Below, piece after piece: positions 9,404 through 17,149 of a stretch of DNA of 64,000 nt. The translations under genes and the position numbers were made by a program. Position 1 is the stretch's first letter; each line of letters begins with the position of its first letter. Source of the DNA: Kangiella aquimarina DSM 16071 (GTDB lineage Bacteria > Pseudomonadota > Gammaproteobacteria > Enterobacterales > Kangiellaceae). The DNA is taken from positions 1,645,145-1,709,144 of the forward strand of contig NZ_KB893650.1 of the NCBI RefSeq assembly GCF_000374105.1, given 5' to 3'. Under the pieces are notes generated by a model. The model saw only the letters and a program-made list of their open reading frames with translations. It searched no databases and was not told the origin of the DNA.

Positions 9404-9964
9404 ATGTTTGAATTTTGTCCGAAAGTTTCTAAAGATCTTAAGAAGCCTAATTTTCGGGAATATATGATTGAAACTGCGTGGGATTACTATGAAGTTGCAC
9501 ATCATGGTGTTTCAAACAAAGGTTACATACAAGCGAGCTTAAGCTGTCTCGCAATTGAAATTATCTTGAAGAGTTTTAACTCAGAAGTTTCAAATAACGA
9601 AGGAAAAATTAACGAAAATTACAAACCTAACAAGCACATAAGAAGCTTAGGCGGAAAAAAATCACATGATTTAATAGAGCTTCTAAACCTTGTAGATTCT
9701 GAGTACATAGAGTATTTGTTCAGCGTAAGTGATATCCAAACGCTAGAAAAAAACAGGAATTTCTTTGTATCTACGAGGTATGGGTATGAAAAAGATGTAC
9801 CTTCAGTTTTCTATGACTCGATTTCCAAATTAGCAGCTGCAACCATCTGCAAGATGGTTTACTTATATAAGAAAATGGGAAGTGACGACCCTTTCATTAA
9901 TAATTTTGATGTAAATGAAGTATATTTTAACAACGTGCAAAAGGTGTTTTTGTATAGTGGGTAA
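9404..9964 (+). CDS. HEPN-like protein encoded by an integron-type cassette
   Basis: The protein has 186 residues and no signal peptide. Its helical layout resembles HEPN-superfamily proteins: 'YIQASLSCLAIEIILKSF' (helix 2), 'KKSHDLIELLNLV' (helix 3) and 'LEKNRNFFVSTRYGYE'. The Rx4-6H ribonuclease motif of active HEPN toxins is not apparent, so nuclease activity is not implied. A good attC site follows its stop codon by 7 bases, which marks it as a gene cassette. It is AT-rich compared with comEC. The family call is tentative. Confidence 0.55.
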   Translation: MFEFCPKVSKDLKKPNFREYMIETAWDYYEVAHHGVSNKGYIQASLSCLAIEIILKSFNSEVSNNEGKINENYKPNKHIRSLGGKKSHDLIELLNLVDSEYIEYLFSVSDIQTLEKNRNFFVSTRYGYEKDVPSVFYDSISKLAAATICKMVYLYKKMGSDDPFINNFDVNEVYFNNVQKVFLYSG

Positions 9965-9970
9965 ACAATA

Positions 9971-10027
9971 TAACAACTAAGGGCAGCCGACGCCAAACAG
10001 CACGCGCGGCTGCTTTGAGCGTTAGGC
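9971..10027 (+). repeat. Integron attC recombination site
   Basis: The site begins TAACAAC and ends GTTAGGC. It contains inner arms GCAGCCG-A-CGC (9983-9993) and GCGCGGCTGC (10004-10013), which pair perfectly except for one unpaired A, the extrahelical base typical of attC. The 57-base length and the sequence closely resemble the aadA-type attC sites. The next reading frame starts 6 bases after GTTAGGC, as expected for cassette junctions. Confidence 0.85.
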
Positions 10028-10033
10028 TGATAT

Positions 10034-10403
10034 ATGCCACTTGACGATATCTACAATAATTTCAGGGCTGAGTTTCCCGAAATAACAAGATTAACTGATC
10101 TCGAGCATATGCAGGAGTGGGATTCAGTCGATCCTGAAATGGCATTTAGTTGGTTCGAAAGTTTAGCGAGAGTTATAAACCGAGAAATGAGCAAGGGGGC
10201 CTCTGTAAAGCCGTACATTCCGGTTTTCGAGTTCTTCCGCAGAGGCTTTATGCTTGGGAATGACGAAGAGATGTATTGATGCTTCTTTTGTCGAGAACCT
10301 ATTCTGGGGGATTGATAAAGGGAAGGCTGCTAGTTACTGGCGGGCTTTTCCTGATGTACTAAAGAAGCTGTATGTTTCTTTTCACGGTAGAGAGCCAGCC
10401 TAA
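10034..10403 (+). pseudogene. Frameshifted cassette gene of unknown function
   Basis: Reading begins at the ATG at 10034, seven bases after the attC site, and runs for 81 codons to a TGA at 10277. The +1 frame then continues with coding-looking sequence (RCIDASFVENLFWG ... VLKKLYVSFHGREPA) to a TAA at 10401. The fusion of both parts gives a coherent acidic protein of about 122 residues. The break lies near 10268-10275 and fits one extra base. The product is not recognised. A sequencing error is an alternative explanation. Confidence 0.6.
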
Positions 10404-10426
10404 GTTATGGGCTCAGAAGTAATTTA

Positions 10427-10489
10427 TAACCAGTTTTGGCAAGTGGTACTTTTCAACGACTGTATTTACCCTGCCAAGAAGTCGGGTTA
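10427..10489 (+). repeat. Possible degenerate attC site
   Basis: Two nested inverted pairs, TAACC / GGTTA on the outside and TTGGCA / TGCCAA inside, span 63 bases between the frameshifted cassette gene and the next small gene. Size, position and layout fit attC, but the core sites are weak. It could be an ordinary hairpin. Confidence 0.35.
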
Positions 10490-10511
10490 ATTTAGCTGAA
10501 ATGGAGTTTTT

Positions 10512-10727
10512 GTGGACATCGATATTTATCAATTAATGGCAATAGTTTTAATTATTTTGGTAGTTGCTGCTCCTTGTGTATTACCTTTCACTAAAAGTGT
10601 AAGTTTTGAACACAAAGTAGCATGGTTTTTTGCATCTTTTATACTAAGCTGGGTAGGCTATTTCATTTATTTATCTGTTGTAAAAAAAGAACTAAAAGAT
10701 AATGGAGGCTTGATGGAATCAGATTAA
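10512..10727 (+). CDS. Small membrane protein of unknown function
   Basis: This 71-residue frame starts at a GTG at 10512 preceded by GGAG at a spacing of 6 bases. It encodes two hydrophobic helices (about residues 7-27 and 37-60) and a short charged C-terminal tail. No family is recognised. It may be the third gene of the small cassette-like array, since it follows the possible degenerate attC. Confidence 0.55.
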   Translation: MDIDIYQLMAIVLIILVVAAPCVLPFTKSVSFEHKVAWFFASFILSWVGYFIYLSVVKKELKDNGGLMESD

Positions 10728-10837
10728 ATTAAAACCACTTTATACTTTATCCGGTTAAACCGAGAACGGCATAAAATTAATACTATTCAATATTAGTAAC
10801 ATATCGGTGTTACTCGTTTATTAAATAAGGATATCAA

Positions 10838-11419
10838 TTGAAAACTAAAAATTTATCAATAATATTCACAATTGTTTTTATTTTAATGGGTTGTGATAAC
10901 AACAAAGAGACAGACGCAGATAAAGAAATCGAAGCTATACAGAGAGAATTGAGTCAAATTGAATCTGAACTCAAGGAGCTAGAAGAAATGAATCCAGATA
11001 AAATTGATCGCAATGGTGATGGTCAGGCGGACTTATTCATAGAGTTTGAGGGTGAATTTGTATACGAGCTAATTGATAGAGATTTTGATGGTCAGGTTGA
11101 TGAAAGTTGGAAGTATGACTCTAATGCTAACTTGGTTTCTGGGAAAGTTGATGAGAACCTGGATGGAATCTTAGAAACACAATATATATCTAAGGATCAC
11201 TCGATAGATAAAATTTTCTCAGATTCAGATGGTAATGGGGTGTTTGATGTCTATACAAAGCTTGATCGTGGCGTGTTGGTTTTTTCCGAAAGGTATTATA
11301 GCTCGGAGCAGCAAGCTAAAATTGGTAAAGTAGAATATGAATATGGTTACCCAAAAGGACCAGAAATACTTACAAGTACACCCATCTCTGAAGAAGAATT
11401 TCAAGAAAAAAGAAAATAA
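10838..11419 (+). CDS. Lipoprotein with EF-hand-like calcium-binding repeats
   Basis: Translation probably starts at a TTG at 10838, with AAGGA upstream. The 193-residue product has a lipoprotein signal (MKTKNLSIIFT...ILMGC, lipidated Cys near residue 19), then a Glu/Lys-rich coiled-coil segment at about 25-55. Four acidic loops follow: DRNGDGQAD, DRDFDGQVD, DENLDGILE and DSDGNGVFD. These match the DxDxDG calcium-binding pattern. The C-terminal 40 residues are polar. The function is unknown; calcium binding and outer-membrane or periplasmic location are inferences from the motifs. Confidence 0.65.
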   Translation: MKTKNLSIIFTIVFILMGCDNNKETDADKEIEAIQRELSQIESELKELEEMNPDKIDRNGDGQADLFIEFEGEFVYELIDRDFDGQVDESWKYDSNANLVSGKVDENLDGILETQYISKDHSIDKIFSDSDGNGVFDVYTKLDRGVLVFSERYYSSEQQAKIGKVEYEYGYPKGPEILTSTPISEEEFQEKRK

Positions 11420-11744
11420 TGTATTTTCTTACAAAATTAAAGGATCAGAGTAATTTATAAGCCGTATATTAATCCTCACCATAAAGCCATTATAAGAAAA
11501 ACCGGTGCGTCACGACGCACCCTACCTAAAATGCTAGCCTTTTATTCCCCCTAACCACGTCACAGTTGGGCTTAATTAGCTCTTGCTCTTACTGGGCGTC
11601 TACTGCAAAATGGTTCGGTTCCTAATTTTAGAATTGTTTGTTTTTCAAACAATTAGGCCAGTTGGCCAAAGTAAACTATAAGCTGGCAATAAGATGATGA
11701 TAAGCCATTGATTTATCAGTCTTTTTCGAATATAGAGGGGAAAT
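11420..11744. other. Intergenic region upstream of exbB with palindromes
   Basis: These 325 bases show no credible gene. They contain the GGATCAGAGTAATTT motif (11442-11456), an 8-bp palindrome GGTGCGTC / GACGCACC with a 2-base loop (11504-11521) of a type widespread as a dispersed intergenic repeat, and a 9-bp hairpin AATTGTTTG / CAAACAATT (11632-11654). The exbB promoter must lie in the last part. Confidence 0.5.
11632..11654. terminator. Hairpin upstream of exbB
   Basis: A perfect 9-bp stem, AATTGTTTG / CAAACAATT, surrounds a T5 loop. It could end transcription from the left or regulate exbB; no flanking T-run decides between these. Confidence 0.4.
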
Positions 11745-12398
11745 ATGCCTTTATTTGCTACCTCAAGCGGCATGTTGTTTGATCTGCTTAAAACGGGTGG
11801 TTGGACGATGGTGCCAATCATGCTGTGTTCCTTGATTGCTATGGGTATTATCGTTGAGCGCTTCTGGAGCTTGCAACGTAACCGTATTTTGCCAAAACAC
11901 CTGGTTGCTCAGGTATGGACCTGGATTAAGAATGGTCAGTTTGATAAGACCAAGATGCGCGATCTGAAAAATAGCTCGGCGTTGGGTGAGGTTTTGACAG
12001 CGGGTCTTTTGAACCATCAGCACGGTCGTGCGGCGATGAAAGCCAGTATTAATGAAGCGGGGCGCGCGGTTGTGGTGCGTCTGGAGCGTTTCCTGAATAC
12101 TTTGGGTTCGATTGCGCTGGTTACTCCTTTATTAGGTCTTTTAGGGACTGTTATCGGTATGATCCGTGTATTTACCGTGATTCGTGTGCAGGGCGTGGGT
12201 AATGCTGACGCTTTGGCGGGCGGCATCTCGGAAGCTTTGATTACGACTGCTGCCGGCATGGCAGTGGCGATTCCTACCTTGGTCATGCACCGTCATTTTT
12301 CGCGTCGCGTTGAAGAACTGGTCAGCGAAATGGAGCAGGAAGCTTTGAAGATGGTTGATGTGCTGCATGGCGAACGTGAAATTTTCACGGGTAACTAA
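11745..12398 (+). CDS. exbB: MotA/TolQ/ExbB proton channel family protein
   Basis: ExbB is the inner-membrane proton-channel subunit that energises TonB-type transport together with ExbD. The 217-residue protein has an N-terminal helix (GGWTMVPIMLCSLIAMGIIVERFW), a cytoplasmic loop, and two helices near residues 120-145 and 160-185. The conserved block 'IALVTPLLGLLGTVIGMI...F' is clear. A GAGGGGAAAT ribosome-binding site precedes the ATG. It is the first gene of a run with exbD and lipid A/LPS genes, an arrangement known in many gammaproteobacteria. Confidence 0.9.
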   Translation: MPLFATSSGMLFDLLKTGGWTMVPIMLCSLIAMGIIVERFWSLQRNRILPKHLVAQVWTWIKNGQFDKTKMRDLKNSSALGEVLTAGLLNHQHGRAAMKASINEAGRAVVVRLERFLNTLGSIALVTPLLGLLGTVIGMIRVFTVIRVQGVGNADALAGGISEALITTAAGMAVAIPTLVMHRHFSRRVEELVSEMEQEALKMVDVLHGEREIFTGN

Positions 12399-12431
12399 TC
12401 CTTTTTTACGGATAACAGGCCTTAATCGAAT

Positions 12432-12854
12432 ATGTGGCAAAACAAGAAAAAAGAAGAGTTACAGCTTAATCTGACACCACTGATTGATGTGGTGTTTTTG
12501 CTGCTGATTTTCTTCATGGTTTCGACCAGTTTCAAGAAAGAAAGCAAAATCAGTCTGGATTTGCCGGAAGCCAGCGGCGAAATTGCCGAGAAGCTGCCGG
12601 AAGTGATAGAAATTAGTATTAACAAGGATGGCGAGGTGTTTGTTAATGGCGAAGGCTTGATTAATCGTCAACTAGAGACTATAAAGGACGCCATTAAGCA
12701 GGTAGCTAACGATCCTGCTACGCCGCTAGTCATAAACGCAGACGCCCAGGCGCCTTATCAGTCGGTGATTAGCGTGATGGACGCAGCGGGTCAAGTAGGT
12801 TTTAATAACCTGACACTAGCTACGCAACAACCTAAATCGGATACTCAAGACTAG
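12432..12854 (+). CDS. exbD: Biopolymer transport protein ExbD/TolR
   Basis: This 140-residue protein has a short cytoplasmic N-terminus, one membrane helix and a periplasmic domain. The helix contains the signature 'LTPLIDVVFLLLIFFMV', with the proton-relay Asp at about residue 19. It pairs with ExbB, encoded 33 bases upstream, and msbA begins 7 bases downstream. Confidence 0.92.
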   Translation: MWQNKKKEELQLNLTPLIDVVFLLLIFFMVSTSFKKESKISLDLPEASGEIAEKLPEVIEISINKDGEVFVNGEGLINRQLETIKDAIKQVANDPATPLVINADAQAPYQSVISVMDAAGQVGFNNLTLATQQPKSDTQD

Positions 12855-12861
12855 TCGACTC

Positions 12862-14610
12862 ATGACTGAACCAAAAAACTATACAGGCTGGGAAATCTAT
12901 AAGCGCCTGTTAGGCTTCACCAAAAAATACAAATCGGTATTTATCGTTGGTGTGGTCGCGAACATTCTCTTTGCGCTGGTAGAAACCTATTTCGTTAACT
13001 CAATTAAGTACCTGATTGATGATGGTATCAAGGCGCGAGATAGCTATTTCCTTCTAGTCAAAACGCCGCTCTTTATCATGGGCGCAATTATGCTGCGCGG
13101 GGTTTTCAACTTCGTGTCGGTTTACTGTATGGGTTGGGTTGGCCGAAAAGTCGTACAAACCCTGCGTGAACAGCTTTATGAGCATTTTGTTCGTCAGCCG
13201 ACTGAATTTTTCTCCAAGCGCGCACCGGGTAATCTTTTATCGACTCTTACCTTTAATACCGAACAGGTAGCTGTGGCAAGTTCCGATGCGATCACATCAG
13301 CATTACGTGCTGGTGGCACTATCATCTTTATTATCACTTTTATGGCGCTCACCAGTTGGCGTCTAACCTTGTTCCTCTTCATTCTGGTTCCTGTCGTTGG
13401 TTGGGTCATCAAAGTCAGTGCACGCCGCTTAAAGAAAGTCAGTAGCAGTATCCAAAATGTTGTTGGTGATGTAACTCGCGCTGCGGAAGAATCCATTAAA
13501 GCCAATCAGGTTATCAAAATCTTTGGTGGCACCGAGCGCGAAATTAAGAACTTCAATAAGCAGGCTAATCGTAACCGTCAGCAGGATATGAAGCTGATTG
13601 CGACTAAAGGTCTGGCATCTCCTGTGATTCAATTTATCGCGGGTATTGGTTTTGCCGCCATTATGTACTTCGGTAGCCAGGAAATGCTTAATGATCGTAT
13701 TTCTGAAGGTGAGTTGATTTCCTTTATTACTCTAATGGCTATGATTCTGCGTCCATTAAAAGAAGTCAGTAACGTTAATACCCACCTGCAACGCGGTATT
13801 GCGGGCGCGCAAAGTGTGTTTGATATTCTTGATCTGCCTAATGAGCCGGACGAAGGTACCAATGTCATTGATAAGGCTGAGGGTTCCATTGAATTTAAAC
13901 ACGTCAGTTTTGGTTATAAGCCCGACGAAAAAGTGCTCAATGATATTTCCTTCAATGTTCCGGCAGGCCAATCGATTGCATTAGTAGGTAAGTCGGGCAG
14001 CGGTAAAAGTACAATCGCCAGTCTGTTACAGCGTCTGTACAACATTAATCAAGGCGACTTATTAATTGATGGAATACCGATTCAGGATCTGACCCTCGAT
14101 TCATTGCGTAAACAGATTGCTACCGTGTCGCAAAGCGTGGTGCTGTTTAACGATACCATTCGTCACAATATCGCTTATGGACGCATGGATGAGGTTTCAG
14201 ACGAAGACATTATCAGCGCCGCGAAGAACGCTCATGCATGGGAATTCATTGAGAAGCTTCCGCAAGGCCTCGATACCATCGTTGGTGACAATGGGGTGAT
14301 GTTGTCAGGTGGTCAAAGACAGCGTATTGCGATTGCGCGAGCAATGTTGAAAGATGCGCCAATTTTGATTCTGGACGAAGCAACTTCAGCACTGGATACT
14401 GAATCTGAGCGTCATATTCAGGAAGCTCTCGAAGAGTTGATGAAAGATCGCACGACCGTTGTTGTCGCTCACCGTTTATCAACTATCGAAAATGCCGATA
14501 GAATCTTAGTGCTAAAAGATGGTGTGATTATCGAATCAGGAAGCCATCAGGAACTGCTTGATAAAAATGGTGAGTATACTCGTCTCTATCAAATGCAGTT
14601 TAGCGAATAA
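12862..14610 (+). CDS. msbA: Lipid A export ATP-binding/permease protein MsbA
   Basis: MsbA flips lipid A-core across the inner membrane. The 582-residue half-transporter has six membrane helices in the first 310 residues and a C-terminal ATPase. Walker A (GKSGSGKST) lies near residue 376, the signature is LSGGQRQR, Walker B is ILILDEATSALD, and the H-loop is VVAHRLSTI. The length and the lpxK gene directly downstream support MsbA rather than another ABC exporter. Confidence 0.93.
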   Translation: MTEPKNYTGWEIYKRLLGFTKKYKSVFIVGVVANILFALVETYFVNSIKYLIDDGIKARDSYFLLVKTPLFIMGAIMLRGVFNFVSVYCMGWVGRKVVQTLREQLYEHFVRQPTEFFSKRAPGNLLSTLTFNTEQVAVASSDAITSALRAGGTIIFIITFMALTSWRLTLFLFILVPVVGWVIKVSARRLKKVSSSIQNVVGDVTRAAEESIKANQVIKIFGGTEREIKNFNKQANRNRQQDMKLIATKGLASPVIQFIAGIGFAAIMYFGSQEMLNDRISEGELISFITLMAMILRPLKEVSNVNTHLQRGIAGAQSVFDILDLPNEPDEGTNVIDKAEGSIEFKHVSFGYKPDEKVLNDISFNVPAGQSIALVGKSGSGKSTIASLLQRLYNINQGDLLIDGIPIQDLTLDSLRKQIATVSQSVVLFNDTIRHNIAYGRMDEVSDEDIISAAKNAHAWEFIEKLPQGLDTIVGDNGVMLSGGQRQRIAIARAMLKDAPILILDEATSALDTESERHIQEALEELMKDRTTVVVAHRLSTIENADRILVLKDGVIIESGSHQELLDKNGEYTRLYQMQFSE

Positions 14611-14641
14611 GCAAACCGGCAATTAACCAGCAGGATAGGGC

Positions 14642-15607
14642 ATGGCCATTTCCAGAAGCCAACAGTTTTTTGAGTCATTGTGGTACCGCAAAACTGTCTG
14701 GTGGCTTTGGTTGTTATGGCCTTTGCATCTGATACTTAAACTACTGGTTTTTCTTCGTCGAACTTTTTACCGCGTAGGCCTTTTCAAATCAACTAAACTC
14801 AATGTGCCTGTCATTGTCATTGGCAATATCACCGTTGGTGGTACCGGAAAAACGCCTTTAGCCATTTATCTCATCGAACTACTCAAAAGCCAGGGGTTTA
14901 AACCCGGCCTTATCAGCCGTGGTTATGGCGGCCAGTCTGAGCATTATCCATTAACGGTTACCGAATCTACCTCAGTTGCTGAATCAGGTGATGAGCCATT
15001 CTTGATCCGACGCAGAACTCAGGTGCCGGTTGTGGTTGATCCGATTCGTGCGCGTGGTGCTAAAGAACTTGAGAGTCTAGGTTGTGACATCATCATTTGT
15101 GACGATGGGTTACAACATTATGCCTTACAGCGCGATATTGAGATTGTAGTAATTGACGGTAAGCGAAAGTTGGGCAATGGTTGGCTGATGCCTTTCGGGC
15201 CTTTGCGTGAACCAAAATCACGCCTAAAACAAGCAGACCATATTGTGGTCAATGGTAAAGATATGGTGCTTGAGCCAGAAGCTATTCAAGCCATCAATGG
15301 CCAAAATAGCGAGTTCACAGTACCTTTCACGGCGGTTGCTGCGATTGGTAATCCAGAACGTTTTTACAGAACGCTTGAGGAATTAGGTTATCAATTTAAG
15401 AGCCAGCCGTTCCCGGATCATTATCAATTTAAAAAGCAGGACTTTGAATCATTTCAATCCAATATTGTCATGACTGAAAAGGATGCTGTGAAATGCCTGT
15501 CTTTTGCCGACGAGCGTTTTTATTTTTTACCCGTTAGCGCTAAACTGTCCAAACAGTTTCTACAGTCGTTAATGGAACAGATTAAGGCTATAACGCATGA
15601 ATCATAA
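14642..15607 (+). CDS. lpxK: Tetraacyldisaccharide 4'-kinase
   Basis: LpxK phosphorylates the 4' position of the lipid A disaccharide precursor at the inner membrane. The 321-residue protein has an N-terminal membrane-associated helix and the modified Walker A loop [12 protein letters not shown] at about residues 60-71, followed by 'GLISRGYGG' and 'DDGLQH', all typical of LpxK. The stop overlaps the ycaR start by 11 bases. Confidence 0.95.
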   Translation: MAISRSQQFFESLWYRKTVWWLWLLWPLHLILKLLVFLRRTFYRVGLFKSTKLNVPVIVIGNITVGGTGKTPLAIYLIELLKSQGFKPGLISRGYGGQSEHYPLTVTESTSVAESGDEPFLIRRRTQVPVVVDPIRARGAKELESLGCDIIICDDGLQHYALQRDIEIVVIDGKRKLGNGWLMPFGPLREPKSRLKQADHIVVNGKDMVLEPEAIQAINGQNSEFTVPFTAVAAIGNPERFYRTLEELGYQFKSQPFPDHYQFKKQDFESFQSNIVMTEKDAVKCLSFADERFYFLPVSAKLSKQFLQSLMEQIKAITHES

Positions 15608-15782
15608 ACTTTTAGATGTTCTGGTATGTCCCATTTGCAAGGGCGACCTGGTGTATAAAAAAGATAGCGATGAGCTGGTTTGTCGCTTTGATAAATTGGC
15701 ATATCCCATTCGAGACGATATTCCAGTGATGCTGGAAAATGAAGCGAGAAATGTCTCAAGCGAGGAATTGGATGCACTTTAA
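15597..15782 (+). CDS. ycaR: Trm112/YcaR family protein
   Basis: This 61-residue protein belongs to the Trm112-like (UPF0434/YcaR) family. It has '[14 protein letters not shown]' with a CxxC pair and '[13 protein letters not shown]'. Bacterial members are found between lpxK and kdsB, as here. The precise role is not settled. It overlaps lpxK at its start and kdsB at its end, so the three genes are translationally coupled. Confidence 0.9.
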   Translation: MNHKLLDVLVCPICKGDLVYKKDSDELVCRFDKLAYPIRDDIPVMLENEARNVSSEELDAL

Positions 15783-16542
15783 GGATTTTATTGTCGTCAT
15801 TCCTGCTCGATATGCATCGAGCCGACTACCCGGCAAGCCGCTGGCCATGATTGGTGGCAAGCCCATGATTCAACATGTGTACGAAAGAGCCATGATGGCG
15901 GATGCTAAACAGGTGGTAGTGGCGACTGATGATAAGCGTATTGAAGAGGCCGTTAAACTGTTTGGTGGCGATGTTTGTATGACCCGCGAAGATCATGTTT
16001 CTGGCAGTGACCGTCTGGCTGAAGTCTGCGAAACATTATTGTTGAAAGACGATACTATCGTGGTCAATGTGCAGGGAGATGAGCCATTCATTTCTCCAGA
16101 GAATATTCGTCAGGTTGCCGAAAATCTTCATCAACATACAGCATTTCCGATGGCAACCTTGTCTACGCCTATCACTGATGCCGAAGAAGTGTTTAATTCT
16201 AATGTGGTTAAAGTTGTGGCTGATGGGCATGGCAAAGCACTGTATTTTTCCCGTGCACCAATCCCATGGCAGCGTGGTGCTTTTGAAGAGCAACGCGTTC
16301 AGGAAATCGAACACTGCCAACGTCACATTGGTATCTATGCCTATCGAGCTGGTTTTCTGGCCGACTACGTAAAGATGGCTCCTGCCATGATTGAACGTAT
16401 GGAATCTCTGGAGCAGCTTCGTGTATTAGCGCACGGTTATTCGATTCATGTCGAGCAGGCCAGCGAAGCGCCTGGTCTGGGTGTGGACACTCAAGAAGAT
16501 CTCGAAGCTGCGGAACAATTCTACCGCATGCACCGTCTGTAA
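15772..16542 (+). CDS. kdsB: 3-deoxy-manno-octulosonate cytidylyltransferase
   Basis: KdsB activates Kdo as CMP-Kdo for LPS inner-core synthesis in the cytoplasm. The start is placed at 15772 ([23 protein letters not shown]), because GAGG lies 6 bases upstream and the longer frame from 15739 only reads through ycaR. This gives 256 residues, normal for the family. Motifs seen are '[15 protein letters not shown]', 'NVQGDEPFI' and 'YFSRAPIPW'. Confidence 0.95.
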   Translation: MHFKDFIVVIPARYASSRLPGKPLAMIGGKPMIQHVYERAMMADAKQVVVATDDKRIEEAVKLFGGDVCMTREDHVSGSDRLAEVCETLLLKDDTIVVNVQGDEPFISPENIRQVAENLHQHTAFPMATLSTPITDAEEVFNSNVVKVVADGHGKALYFSRAPIPWQRGAFEEQRVQEIEHCQRHIGIYAYRAGFLADYVKMAPAMIERMESLEQLRVLAHGYSIHVEQASEAPGLGVDTQEDLEAAEQFYRMHRL

Positions 16543-16572
16543 TTTATATTTATTAAGGAAAGAGTCTTAGCC

Positions 16573-17058
16573 ATGCCAAGATTTTCAGTGTTATTTGTGT
16601 GCCTGGGTAATATCTGCCGTTCACCCACTGCAGAAGGTATTTTCAAGCATAAGCTCGACCAAACTGAATTAAGCGACTTAGTGTTCGTTGATTCTGCAGG
16701 AACCAGTGCTCATCACGTTGGTGAATCCCCCGATCCAAGGGCGCAGGAAGAAGCCAAGAGAGCAGGGTATGACTTATCATTTATCCGCTCAAGACAGGTG
16801 CGAGATGTGGACTTTCATGAGTTTGATCTGATTGTAGCGATGGATGACTCTAATTATTACAACTTGCAAGACCTGGCTCCTGAGCCAGACTATCATGAAA
16901 AAATTAAGCTGTTCCTCGCTGATTTTGCGCCACAGTTGCCGAAACGAGAAGTTCCAGACCCATATTACGGTGGCAAGCAAGGCTTCGTCGAGGTTATTGA
17001 ACTGATTGAAGCAGCCAGCGATGGCTTGATTGAGCATTTACGGAAATTGCATCAATAA
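16573..17058 (+). CDS. Low-molecular-weight protein-tyrosine phosphatase
   Basis: The 161-residue protein has the family's P-loop near its N-terminus, 'VCLGNICRSPTAEG' (CX5R-S, Cys about residue 10), and the general-acid loop 'DPYYGG' near residue 135. It is a cytoplasmic phosphatase of the LMW-PTP family. Its position 30 bases after kdsB suggests a link with envelope polysaccharide synthesis, as for Wzb-type enzymes, but no tyrosine kinase is in the window. An alternative is a housekeeping phosphatase. Confidence 0.85.
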   Translation: MPRFSVLFVCLGNICRSPTAEGIFKHKLDQTELSDLVFVDSAGTSAHHVGESPDPRAQEEAKRAGYDLSFIRSRQVRDVDFHEFDLIVAMDDSNYYNLQDLAPEPDYHEKIKLFLADFAPQLPKREVPDPYYGGKQGFVEVIELIEAASDGLIEHLRKLHQ

Positions 17059-17149
17059 TTCCCTCAAGCCGTGGCATGCAAAGCTCAAGCAGGTATAATA
17101 GCGCCAATTTTTCGCATTCTTTTTTCAACGTTCTGGATCTGTAACCGAC

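Noticed and set aside
11504-11521. Terminator call for the GGTGCGTC / GACGCACC palindrome
   Set aside because: It has no T-run and resembles a widespread dispersed palindrome, so it is only mentioned with its region.
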